From: Endocalyx cinctus
Taxonomy: Eukaryota > Ascomycota > Sordariomycetes > Amphisphaeriales > Apiosporaceae
Direction: 5' to 3'
DNA length: 64,000 nucleotides
Assembly (NCBI GenBank): GCA_001600455.1
Contig: BCKC01000008.1
Span: 2,019,345 to 2,083,344 of the forward strand
The notes beneath the pieces are model-generated. The model made no database searches. It worked only from the letters and a program-made list of their open reading frames with translations, and was not told the origin of the DNA. Below, in pieces: positions 24,364 through 36,247 of the stretch. The translations under genes and the position numbers were made by a program. How positions within the stretch are numbered: the first letter of the stretch is position 1; each line of letters begins with the position of its first letter.

Positions 24364-27300
24364 TCATCACCGATTTGGTGTTGATATTGCCTTGCGCCTG
24401 ATACCCCCGAATATAATGCATCATGAACTTCTCTTTTCACATTCGAGGCATCCCTGATAAAATTATAATTGCAAGGCTGCGGTGGACCGGCGTTGTTGGG
24501 TCGTCATGATTTCCTTGTCTTTTTTCATTTTCATCATTCTGCCTGCCTGTTCTTGTGCTCTTTCCTTGCTTCTTATCGGCCCTCTCTGTCTATTTCATCT
24601 TGTCGCCATCCCTGCAGCGTTTTTAATACATTGCATTTGGGATTAAAGCGGTGGGGGTCGAGCATGGATGAGACTGTAACCGGTCTAAAGCCGGTACATC
24701 ACCTGTCTCAATCGTGTAGTACTATGAGGTATACGGTGTGAGCAAATCATATCTCATACCGGGTTTAGCAGACGGAAGCCACGCCATCGCGGGTACCATG
24801 GTTACGTACTGGTGAATTCCTCGGAGCTTTATACCAACGGCATTGTTTGGCTCTCTCTACGGCACCAAAGAGAGTTTAAATAAGCTGAGCGCAGATATTT
24901 GGGTCCTGCTTAAGGACATTCTTCATTTCGAACAATTTTTTCCTTTCAAAAAATTCCTAAGGCTTTATATCAAATATTTGATATGATGAGAAGACGGCTT
25001 TGGTCCTGCTTAGTTGAAGTGGCAGAGTTTGCGCATTTAGCAGCGTTTCGCGCGGAGCATGGTTGGAAAAGAGATACCTTCGTCGGCAATTCTTCATTGA
25101 AACCAGCCTTATTCTTGAAAACCCCTGCCCGCGAGGCTCTGCATGTAACGGTGGAACGGAACCCTGATATTCAGCCAAGTGGGGGCTGAGATGAATTGAT
25201 GGGGTCGGCATCGTCTCATGAGTGCATGGTTGTTATGATTGGACGAGTGCGGTCATTTGATCGCTGGGACAAGCCTTTGAAATGTTGCTCGTGGTGGTAA
25301 TGAAAATCCGCTCTCGCAACTTTTTCGGGCATGCTGAATACGGAACTCATCAGCGTCAAAGCTATACACTGGCCGGGATGCATTCTAGGCCAATATGTAG
25401 CCAGCTTTTGGTCCAGCAATCAAAGAGCAGGTTAGCTGTCTCATCTAATGCCATATATGAAAAGAACGAGAACAAGTGTGCAATCTATACCTGAAAGTGA
25501 CAATTAGAATGCGGGAATTCCTGCCGTAAATATAGTTGGTGCCTGGCGCTAATCTTTCCTAGTAGTTAACAGCAGCAGAGCAGGACCAGACCTAACATCC
25601 TGCACATGCCTATTCGCAGATTAGCGTCCGCTTTAACATCCCTTTACAATTGATGCTGCAGATAAGCCACAGGTAAAAAAAAAAAAAAAAAAAAAGGACT
25701 AACGATGGGTGCCGACCAAGGTCCGTATATTTGTATGATGTCAATTAGGAAGGAAGTATTTATGAAGTTTGCACCATTTGTTCATGAGGGTTACACTTTG
25801 AAGTTCAAGATGATCTCATGCGACACTATGGTGCTGTCCACGGGTACTAAATATAAAACTCCCAAGGGCGAGTACCGAGTCAACAATACGGGGTGCTACC
25901 CTGGTGCATGTAGAAGGGAATGGATGAGACATATTTACCTACTCACCTATTTATCCTATACGGAAGATATTAAGTAACCAGGTTACCCTTAAGTTTGGAC
26001 AAGCCTACGAAATTCGCAGGATAGGGAAGCAAGAAAAGGTGGGTAAGTGAATGATGGGATGCTCGATTCCCTTTATACCTGATAACTAATACGTCTTTGT
26101 CTAGCTACCTACTTACCTACCTACCTTAATTAGAAATATGTGGAGTGGGGTTATTTGCTCTTAATGAGAAAAACAAATAAGCCCATACGGAGAGCCTCCA
26201 GGAAGAACTGGTTCCTACCTCGGGATGGGATATAAATTCTCTCTTCTTTCCTCCATGACATTCTACAGGAGAATAATGGAAAATCACCTCCCCCCAGGTG
26301 CCTGGAAACAAGAGGCCAAGTAAGATTTTCGGTCCGGTATACCTGCGGTTTACGAACTAACGAACGAACGTGCTTACAGAATGAGTGGCTTTCGAAAAAG
26401 TGTTGAAAATATTATACCAGAACACTACTTCGACTTGTTAGACGGAGTTGCTAGTTAAGGAAGGCGAAGGATTACCCTACCAACAAGGAGAAAACGGCAT
26501 CTTGGTTGTGACCGAGAAATAGAGCATCTCAATCATTAGAACAGGGCACTTTCGGCACCGCGTTCGTCGTATCTAGGAATGGGAGAGAACAAGGTGCTAT
26601 GCGGGAAGAGACGGGGGGACTATTGAACCACATCATTTCACAAACAGTAGGATAAAGCAAGAAGAAAAGCCCCGGTTTTCCAGGAAATAAAGAAGAAAAT
26701 ATCTACCACCCTGATTAAACCCATATAAACTTTACTTTTATATGAAATACTTACAGCAGCGTTTACTTGTATATGGATAGTGGAGGTAGCTGAACCACGT
26801 GATTCTATATATGTGGGATGGATCTATCTCCATTCCATTTATACCCGTGGACATAATGGATACTCCCGTCACTGGAACTTTAAGCCTCAAACCTCTCGTG
26901 GCTGGTGTCCAGACGAGCGTCCTCTGTGATGTCCGTCCGATCAAGTCCGCCCCACCTTGAGTAAGTTTGAGCAAGTTTCTAGACTGGACGAGACTGAATG
27001 GTTTCGTTAGTGTTAAATCTAATATAGAGCCAGAGAAGTATAGATACTTTTCTACCAAGTACCTAACCTAAATATAATTATATATACCTAAATATTTATA
27101 TATATTAATATTCTAGAACTATGCGTGCTTTTTTTTTTTTCCGCCGACGAGATGATTAGAGACATATAGCCCGTAGTTAAGCGTCCATGTCAGTCATTGA
27201 TAATATCCAGGCCGCTTAAGGGGATGGATAGAGCCAAGGGGGAAAAGGAGGATTTCTCTCAGTCGCATAGATGGGTGAAGAATATGATTTAAATGTGTGT

Positions 27301-28026
27301 TTGTTTCCTATTCTTTCTTTTTTATTTTTTATTTTTTTTTTTTTGACGTAATTATTATTTCTTTCAATTCCCATGTATTCAATAGTTTTACAAACAAAAT
27401 GTGTGTATCCGAACAGTAGGGAGCGCAAGAAGCCGTTCATAGGAGAGAGAAAAAGAGCAACAAACGCCTCCTTGATTCAATAGGTCGGCTGATTGCGAAT
27501 AGCCTAGAACCGAATGCAAACAAAAGGTGGTAACGCCCAGGACGGCAAATCTTTATTATAAAATCATATCATTATGAACCCTTTATGAGAACCTTGATGG
27601 ACTCTATTCCCTTTCCTTTCCTTTCCTGTCCCGTTTCTATCCCGTGTACATAGGTTTGGCGTTAACTGATAGGTCGTAAGGAGGCGAGCAGATGTATGCG
27701 ATGAGCCTTTTTTTTTCCCCTCGAAGAAGAAAGTTTGTGTTTGAGAAAAAGTGTTGTGACGAGCTTGGTTAATGTTTTATCCAACTTGTTTTATTTCGAA
27801 GAAGTTGATTTCGTTCTCGCATCGTGCAGTGTATAGGGTAGTGTAGTTTAATCACCCGATCGCGTCGTGTATATGTTTCTCATAAGCAATAGCAGTAGTG
27901 AAAAAAAACGAAGTATATTTGAAAACGCTTGGCCAAAGAATAAAATAATAATAAAACTCCTTTCCCTTTCGTCATTTCGTAAATTAAAAAAACGTGCCCG
28001 AAGAGTGAAAAGCAAAAATATTCGGA
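24364..28026. other. 3.7-kb stretch between MCM1 and the copper transporter (convergent)
   Basis: The left part holds the MCM1 3' UTR; the right end (about 27.4-28.0 kb) holds the 3' UTR of the minus-strand transporter. It contains an A21 tract (25675-25695), cctacctac-type runs near 26100-26130 and T-rich runs near 27330. A 90-codon frame at 25705-25977 (+) starts with ATG but resembles nothing I know. No gene is supported with confidence. Confidence 0.5.
25675..25695. repeat. A21 homopolymer
   Basis: Twenty-one consecutive A, ten bases before the ATG of an unrecognised 90-codon frame. Confidence 0.85.
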
Positions 28027-28711
28027 TCAGTGTTCGTTACCACTGTAGTATCGACCAACGAGTAGACTGCCCATGAAAGTTCCTGTTAGGATAGCGAGGA
28101 AGTATCCTACATTCATCGTCATGACGCCCAACATACTACATATATAAAGTAATTAGTTTAGAAGTTATAAACCAGATGATCCAACCGTCTCTTCTTTCCG
28201 ACGGAAAAAAAAATAATACTCACAGCAAATACCCAACCCCGACGATAACGGTATCCAGAGCGGCGCGCAGCGGATCGACCGAGAGCCTCCAGGGTCTCGG
28301 TACCGGGTCGGCCCTCTGCACGACGAGGACGTCCTCCTCGACGCCGTTCTCGGTCAGCGTCGCGCGCTTCGACAGGTCGTCGCGCGAGACCTGCTCCGAA
28401 ACCGGTAATTTCCCGCGCACGACGACGTAGCGCCGACGGAGCTCGGCGTCGAGCCATCGGCTCTCGGCGCGGGCTTTGCCCGCGAGCAGGAGGCGGAAGA
28501 CGACGGCGAGGAGGACGAGGAAGAGGAAGGTGCCGGCGTAGGCGGCGGGCGTCGCGGGCGTCCAGGCTTCCGAGTAGAGCGGCACGTTGGTGTCGGTCGT
28601 GAAGACGGTCATGTGCCCGGTCATGTGCGCCGTGGAGGATTCGGAGGCGGACATGTCCATGCCCATGTCCATGTCCATGTCCATCTGGGCGTCGTGGCGT
28701 GGTGCGATCAT
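28027..28711 (-). CDS. Ctr-family copper transporter
   Basis: Two exons: 28711-28224 and 28135-28027 (88-nt intron, GTGAGT donor), giving 198 aa. The N terminus is Met-rich (MDMDMDMGMDMS, residues 10-21, then HMTGHM), the copper-collecting type. TM1 is at about 57-78 (AAYAGTFLFLVLLAVVFRLL), followed by a loop of about 70 residues. TM2 (about 151-170) contains the MxxxM copper-selectivity motif (Met164...Met168, MLGVM), and TM3 (about 172-192) the GxxxG packing motif (GTFMG, 181-185). The family forms trimers that carry Cu(I) into the cytosol across the plasma or vacuolar membrane. The large loop resembles fungal Ctr3/CtrA-type members, but I cannot say which. I saw no obvious copper-response element upstream. 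GC content is much higher than in the flanks. Confidence 0.92.
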
Positions 28712-31136
28712 GGTTGATATTACGTGGTGCGATGCCTAGGTGGAATTATCGTGCGGTTCTTTTTTTTTTTTTGGCCCCTTCGGTGTCCCCTTGTGTGTAT
28801 AGGTAAATATCGTATGGAAAAGGGAGATTTAGGTAGTCGGAATTATGTTGATAAAAGGAGGAAGCCAGTCCCCTCTTTTTGTTTTTTCTTGGTGCTTTAC
28901 TATTTGATGTCGGTAAGAAGGTTTAAGACGGGGTGAATGGACGTAGATGTAGATGGATAGAAGCTAATATAGGTGAATCTCGTTCGATGTTGCTATTATA
29001 GCTTCTATGAGCTGAACACTTAAGTGACCGGTCCGGTGGAGGGAGAAAGAGAGTAGAGAGAAGATATGCGCAAGTTTGCTACCGATTTTTTCTTCTTCCC
29101 TTTTGAAACGAAAATCCGACTTGGTTTTTATTTCCTAATAATAGTGTAGTTCGGATGAAGCTTTTCCCAACACCTTCCGAAACAAGGAGAAGAGATAAAG
29201 TATATATTATGAGCAAGTTGATTTGATCGCCGAGCCAAGGAATAATGCTGAGCTCGGAAATAATAATACCTCTGGTAGGGAAAGTCGATAGATAATAATG
29301 AGACGGTGAGGATAAATGACGGGTCGTTACTAGGTACCTAGTTTTCTCCCTGGCTCACACATAAGTAGCATTTAATATACGATGGCTGGCGTGCTAGAGC
29401 TACACTAAATAAATTCCGGGTGGTACCGAGACACTGAATAAATTATATCGCCACATGAGAGAACTTCAACATTCTAGCCTATGATCGTTGGGTAGTGTGT
29501 TAAACCAAGAAGTGAGCTGTTTTCGTTTGTTTATTTGTTTATTTATCTACATACATATAGACATATTTCCTGACTCACATATATAAATATACAACATATA
29601 TATGTGAATATATATCCATATGGATAGACCTAATCTCTTGCTCAAATCTACTTGATCATAAAGTTAAACCAAGTAGACCAATCATAAAGCAGAACGATGA
29701 TCTGAGCATGTTTCTACGCCGAACCTCTAAGCATCATGCCGCATGTGCTAAACCGTCCTAATTAGGCAACTTTCTTAAGGCCGGCACGTATCTATGTACA
29801 AGATACATACGTCAAATGTATTACCTACCTAGGTATATCCCATCTATCTTATACGCTGTGACATCCAAACAAACTTATTGTTGACATGATTGATTGATTG
29901 CTTACTCAGATGAACAAATTGAATTTCCATATCATGTCATGATACGTATATTGTTAAAATAATAATAATCATAATGTCTTGCGGCATAGCGGGAATGATT
30001 CACATCGCTGATAACCTAGATGATCTCGACTCCTGAAACGCACCGAGAATACTTGGCCGTCTCAAGGGAAAAAAAAAAGGAGTATATATGCTCATACGTG
30101 CTCTCGCTTCTTATGCATTTTAGTAGAGCTTTTACGACCGAAACTTTTTAATCGTCATGCGACTTTCTAATCATAAGGAAAATGTATCTTACGAGGATAG
30201 CTGCATGATATCTAGCTTCTATACTAGTTCCAGACACTCTATTCCCACCATTTCTTCTTACCAACGTTGACAGGACATAATTGTAGTAGGGGATGCAACT
30301 AAATACCCTCTACGAGATGTCATATATATATAATAAATAAAATATAGAAGAACCTTCATGATGTTAGTATAGGTGGGTGGTGATCAGGAAATTATCTATC
30401 CAGGGGTGCCTTCAGCTATACCGGATCCATAAGATTCCACATGGTCTGCCGAGCGTTAACAGAAGGAAGGGAAATAATAGAAATGTAACTTATATAATTA
30501 TTAAACAGTACGTGTTTATAGCGCTTCTCGACCGGTTCTTGAGTTGCATCTATCACGATACCGGAGTGATTAAGCAAGGGGGTCTTCTTCGGTCTATCCA
30601 AGTCTTCCTATCAACACCACTTACTACCTCTTATCCTTCGCGTTTCCTTTTTCTGATCTGCTTGTGTGATAGCGACGCATCTTTTCACAAGAATTTCGAC
30701 GATAAGAATGGTCAAGTATTTCCTGGGAAATGTGATTTCGCTGAACTATCTGTTCTCTCTACAAATCTCATATCAGCTCTTCTTCTCTCGAGCGGTAACA
30801 CTTAGCCGGATCTCATCTTCTTCGCCCTCTTTTAGTCTATAAGAAGAGTAGTATGTGAAACGGGAAACCACCTCTTATGTTCTTCGGGCGCTGAAGTGTA
30901 AAACAGTATTCTCAGCTTCCTTTCCTTATTCTAGAGTACGGGGCTTTAACTCGAGAAAATTGACACAGTAGAATACGGCAACACAGGTTCTCCTGTTCTA
31001 GGAATCGCAAGGAGCTTTCAAATATTTGGCTGTGGGGGTTTTATACGTTGACATGACAGAAGCTCGCGTTATGCGTGCCATGAAGTTGCCCCTGAGGTCC
31101 ATTTTCACCGTGACTTTATATGAGCCACCCAGACTT

Positions 31137-31345
31137 GTCAAGTGGCCTGGTCACTTGACTATCCCGCCAATACGAAACTTTTAGGTGCTGGTATTAGGTG
31201 TCGCCGGCGGCGCTTTCGTCGCCTTTCCCACAGTCGGGACTGATGCACGCCGCCGCCGGTTACGGTACCGTACCTGACACGACCAGGTGATGGGGACCCC
31301 CGTCCTTCTTCGTGACGTTAGGCCTAGGCGTCGTCGTGCTGTTTT
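31137..31345. other. GC-rich island with several inverted repeats
   Basis: Directly visible: GTCAAGTG (31137-31144), a seven-base spacer, then CACTTGAC (31152-31159); CCGGCGGCG (31204-31212) facing CGCCGCCGG (31251-31259); and the 12-base palindrome TACGGTACCGTA (31261-31272). The GC content stands far above the neighbouring AT-rich DNA. No long frame spans it. It could be a structured RNA, a regulatory island or a remnant of an insertion. Confidence 0.5.
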
Positions 31346-33640
31346 TAGTTGATTGAAGCTCGAAACAATATCGTATATTCGAGCGTCTTTTCTCTAGGAT
31401 TCATGCATTACACGTCTCTTAACACAATTGAACCCTGTACCGGTGACCGGATATATATATCTATTCTCAGGTCTGCACAGATAAGTATAGTTTCCCTACC
31501 CATCGAAGTGAAATGGTGTGCCATACATGGAAATTTTTGACGAAAGGGCGAGGGAAAACTAGGTCTGTATAAATGAACCCAGGACCTGTTAGAGAGTATG
31601 AATAAATAGGAGGTATCCCATCATAATGCAGACTTTCTCATAATTCTAGTAAGACATATCCTTATGGCAAGTTATATACGAGTTTGTCATACACTAGAAC
31701 GTATACAAGGCTTTTCTAGCTCTTTTCCTCGGAAGGCAAAGACATAGTATCTACTGCTTAGAATACCGGCAACATATATCTATCAGTTCGAAGAGGCGGC
31801 AAAGTAGGAGTCGTGCGAGTAGTCGAATGACCTGGAAATTTGAAGAAGATATGATATCAAGAACATATTGTACAGGTCCAAAGATATAGGAGGTTTAAAT
31901 CCTATTGACCGTTGTGGTCAAGTCATCATTGGACCTGTTTTAATACCCTTGACCCTTATTCTGGAATAGGGATCTACGGGGTATCTTCGGTATCACAGCG
32001 TAAATTAAAAAGCGTCGAAAGACTAGGTAGTACTCTGAAAATGATTTTTTTTTAACTTATTTGGTATATAGTTCATTCAATATAAGTCTACATGTCTATC
32101 TCTCCTGAAGTACACAAGGGAACTGTACTATTTATGAATCATATGTATACCAAACGGACGTAGCACAAGATGTTCCGACTTCGCATTCATTCGCACCCTT
32201 GAGGAATAGTACTGGTTAGACGCAAGATAGTAGCTATTGCGTTTTTATCCTCGCCCTCCCCATCTTAGCCCCTTCCCATGATTATTCTCAACCATGCATG
32301 GTATATATAATAGGTCATCATACGGAGTGCTCAGTCTATTTACTACATGTCTCTAAGGCTATGTGTGACGTTGAGACTCCCAGAGAAAAGATATCTTAGT
32401 TTATTATCAGGATTTTTCAGCTCGAGCAAAACCTTGAAGGTTTCCGGTAGTTAGCTATGCGAGACTTTTTGACTCAGAGCGAGACTCTTTTTAGATTATG
32501 AGGGGGCCGGTTTTACTACGATCTTGTTCCACTTGTCGGATCCTCGGAATCGGTGTCTTAGACTGCTTGGTTATACGAAACACTAGATGAAAATCCACGA
32601 TATTGGGGAGACCAATATACATACAGTTCATATTCCGTCGGCGTGTACACAACCTGAGAGTTAAAGCTCCTTCTGTGATCTCTAACCCCATTCGTCTGTA
32701 ATATTTCAAGACATTTCCAATTCGGGGCCAGGAGTATATGAAAACAGGGGGTAAGGTAATCGGAGAAGACACAGTAAACATGCACGTTTCGTAGGAGCAA
32801 AGCTCGCGATTTTCACGTGAAAACTGGTTATGACAGAATTTCTTAGCGCCTCTCTCCCTTGGTATTGTCCTCATCGAGGAACGGCGGCCGCAAAACTAGG
32901 TCTTACCGGATCATCTATATCCTCGCGTATATTGTCAACTTTTGAAGGATGCACCAACCGAGATATCGAAGGATGAACCCCTCAAGTTATCTAGTGATCC
33001 TTATAATGAAACGTAGCAATGTAGTGGAGAGAAACAAAAAAAAATGACATAGAATACTAACGATATTTACGGCGCCAACGTCCAACTAGCAAATATCAAT
33101 CATCAGGAAGGAGGCGCGAAGAGAATTCCTCTTTGGCGCATTCCGAAAGTTCGCCACTACAGAAACAATCTAAATTTAGCAGGAAAAATGTTTCGTTCCA
33201 TGTTTTACACCCTCACATACGATGGAAGGACCCTTTCTATCGACGAAAAGGAATACCGATATCTCTGTAGCAATCCGATCACCGTGATATATGTGAAGGC
33301 TAGATCCTCCCGCTGCCCTGGCCCTGTTCATCCAGTGGGAGACGAGTAGAGTTTTGTTCGTTTTCAAACAAATCAGTGAGAATTTAGCTAGATGATGGGA
33401 TGAACCTACGCGGACTCCTATCCGGGGAGCGCAGCTTGGAGTTCGCCGCACGTCCGAGAAGTTTGTGTGACCCCCCCACTCCCTCTCCTTCCTCCCTTGA
33501 AATCCTAGGAAACTTCGGCTTTTGACATGATCTGGCCAGCACGGGCGGCCTATCGAGAAATCCTGTCAACCCCCCTTCCCCGGCATGAAAGCGAGAAAAC
33601 GTGGCTATGACAATGGACCCAAAAATAGATGAGAGAAGGC

Positions 33641-33644
<4 letters not shown>

Positions 33645-33675
<31 letters not shown>

Positions 33676-33694
33676 TGCTACTGCTGTTACTGCA
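33645..33694. repeat. CTG/CAG trinucleotide repeat
   Basis: About nine uninterrupted ctg units followed by interrupted units (ttg, cta, tta), ending in ctgcag. It is not inside a supported gene. Confidence 0.85.
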
Positions 33695-34721
33695 GTGTTC
33701 GGCTAGAAAGAGAAAGTGCGTATATAAGACACCTCCGCGATATGCAGCCCAGAATCCCTCATGTATATCATAGAGGGGTTCAAAGCTCGAGGATGGCAGG
33801 GAACTTCTTAGGAAGGATCATTTTGTCCCCTGCAATACCACGCAGATGACAAACACCCCTTCCCCGGCCTCCTCCGCTCTCGACCAAGTCGAGTTGGCAC
33901 AACCCAAATGGAAGAATGAAGAGGAAAAAGGAGGAAACGAGGGGAATTTCATTGATGGTATCCTTTTCAGATGAAACAGTGCCCGATCCCATTGCGCCAC
34001 CGTTGGAGGGGGAGGAGGGGGGAATGGGAGGAAAAGGAACCAACTCAAGACTTGGCAGGGTCCTTTCTTCGTTCGTTTATCTTCATAGCTGACCAGGCCA
34101 AGCTACATATAAGCTCCGGGCCAAGATAGATAGGTTAGGTATCTACCTGCGGAGATACATACGGCATATCAAGAACGAAACGAATCGACCTTGTTCATCC
34201 CACATACACGCACACACACACACATACACCCCTCCCCCCCCTTTTTTTTTTCTTTACTCGTTTAGTCGCCGCCCGTCGACAGGAATATCTCAACCAGAGA
34301 GAAACAAACGGTTTTCAGATAAGATACACCCGTCATGTGAGAGACGCCACATCCTTCGCCCAGCCACATTAAAACATATACCGTAACATAAGGTAAGGGA
34401 GGGGGTGGGAGGAATTCTTTCTTGTTGGCAGCACGGACTTTTTTTTTCACCCAGAGGATCGGATGAACTTTTTCATAAAAATAAAAAAATAAAAAAAAAA
34501 AATACTAGGGTATAAATAAGATGCCAAGAATCATCTTCTTTATTTATTTTTCGTTTGCTCGGATTAAAGAGCTACTAATCGGACTGAAAAGAAAAACAAG
34601 ATCTGCCTTGGTCTCGGGAGTTAATTTTACTAGGTTAAGAGACTTAAGTTTTGCGTAGTATAGTATAGATAGATAGGCAGACAGGTAAAATGATCTAAAA
34701 AAGAAACCCCCCCCCCCCCCC

Positions 34722-34866
34722 NNNNNNNNNNNNNNNNNNNNNNNNNNNNNNNNNNNNNNNNNNNNNNNNNNNNNNNNNNNNNNNNNNNNNNNNNNNNNNN
34801 NNNNNNNNNNNNNNNNNNNNNNNNNNNNNNNNNNNNNNNNNNNNNNNNNNNNNNNNNNNNNNNNNN
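34722..34866. other. assembly gap (145 N) between C homopolymers
   Basis: Unknown bases flanked by C15 on the left (34707-34721) and C9 followed by A15 on the right (34867-34890). The gap probably marks a homopolymer or low-complexity stretch that was not assembled; the true length is unknown. Confidence 0.98.
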
Positions 34867-36225
34867 CCCCCCCCCAAAAAAAAAAAAAACGGAGAATATG
34901 CATCGAATATCAAATTCATCGAAATTCCTTACTGTTGAAAAAGATCGACGCAAGGATGCGCGAGGTAGCCGGTGGGAAGAAAACCCACTTTAGCGGTGGT
35001 GATATATTAAGTCTATTAGTGTATGGTGTAGTGTACACACTCTTTACGTAGTAGTATACTTTACTTACTTTTTTTTAAAAACCCGTCAAGTCTCTTGCCG
35101 CGTGCTGCCGATCATTGCGGGAAGAAGTATCGCAGGCATCGTTCACTAAGCTTTGGTAGAAGCTTGATTTATTTTTAAGATGGCATTTGTGTATTGATTC
35201 GGTGCTAGGAGTATTAGAGTATGACATAGTATACCTTACGGTCGGGTAGATAGGATAAGACAGGATGGAAGTTCTGTGTATGATCTGCAGGACGGACGGA
35301 AAAGAGTCTTCACTAAAATATAGTGTGATCGATTGATTGATTGATTCTCCTAGGTTTTATATTTTATGTTTTGTATATTCATGATCTGTTTGTTTATTTG
35401 TTTGTATATCCTCTACATACTAAGGTTGAGGTTACTTCGGAGTTTGGTAAATATACTAGTAGTATATATTCTATTATATCATACTACATAAAAAAACGAG
35501 GCACGTTTCTTTTCCCCAGTTCAACCAAAGTACGAATTTGGTGACCGAGACAGGTGGAGTAATTTTTTTCCTTTTGAGATCGGGACCTTGCCGAAGCCAT
35601 AAGCAGCCTGTGTTGGACCGGTAGCTTGGACAATTCGACGGTACTGTACAGTAGCAGAAGCAACCATTGAGCCTCAAACTCGTGTTGCAGGAGAAAAAAA
35701 GGAAAATAAGGGAGACATCAAACTATGTTGGGCCACACCATTTAATTATGTTGTGCAGCTGAGTTGGACCGTGTGTTAATTGTTTATTATCCTTCTGAAT
35801 TATCATTCGACCGACTAAAACTGTTCGCTAAAGAATCGCATATTTCTTCACGTCAGACCACATTGAGCTGAAAATCCTACACCGAAGGAGAAGAGCAAAT
35901 CAACGACGATGCTTCGTGCAAATCAGTTTTATTGACTACTAATCCGCTTGAGTCATATGACTGAATTAAGGTGAAATAATTACATGTATAAGCTATCATC
36001 CGCATCGTCCGCCCCCTTCCCCCTTTACGATGTATACATCGTTTCGCATTACTATTATTAGCAGTGTAACGTAGTTTCTTGTATGTATATCGTCTTGTTT
36101 CTATCAGAGTACATAGTAAATCTGCTCAAAGAGAGGGGAAAACGGAGAAAGTAGCACTGAGCAGTACCTTTGTTGGGAGAGAAGGGGAAGAGAAGAGAGG
36201 GGGTAAGGGGGATATATGGCGTAGT

Positions 36226-36247
36226 AAAAAAAAAAAAAAAAAAAAAA
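36226..36247. repeat. A22 homopolymer
   Basis: Twenty-two consecutive A within a purine-rich stretch (36121-36320) that also has an A17 run at 36302-36318. Confidence 0.85.

Noticed and set aside
25705..25977. ATG-initiated 90-codon frame (+) right after an A21 tract
   Set aside because: No recognisable family, no intron signals and no promoter feature; kept only as a remote possibility.
30377..30805. Open frame of 142 codons (+), the longest in the 14-kb desert
   Set aside because: It has no ATG (begins at GTG and contains no internal Met), and no recognisable motif or splice context.
32491..32874. ATG-initiated 127-codon frame (-)
   Set aside because: No family resemblance, no hydrophobic or domain pattern, AT-rich flanks; chance frame more likely. 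A homology search could overturn this.
33601..33849. Open frame with a poly-Cys run (+)
   Set aside because: Produced by the CTG/TGC microsatellite; not a real cysteine-rich protein.
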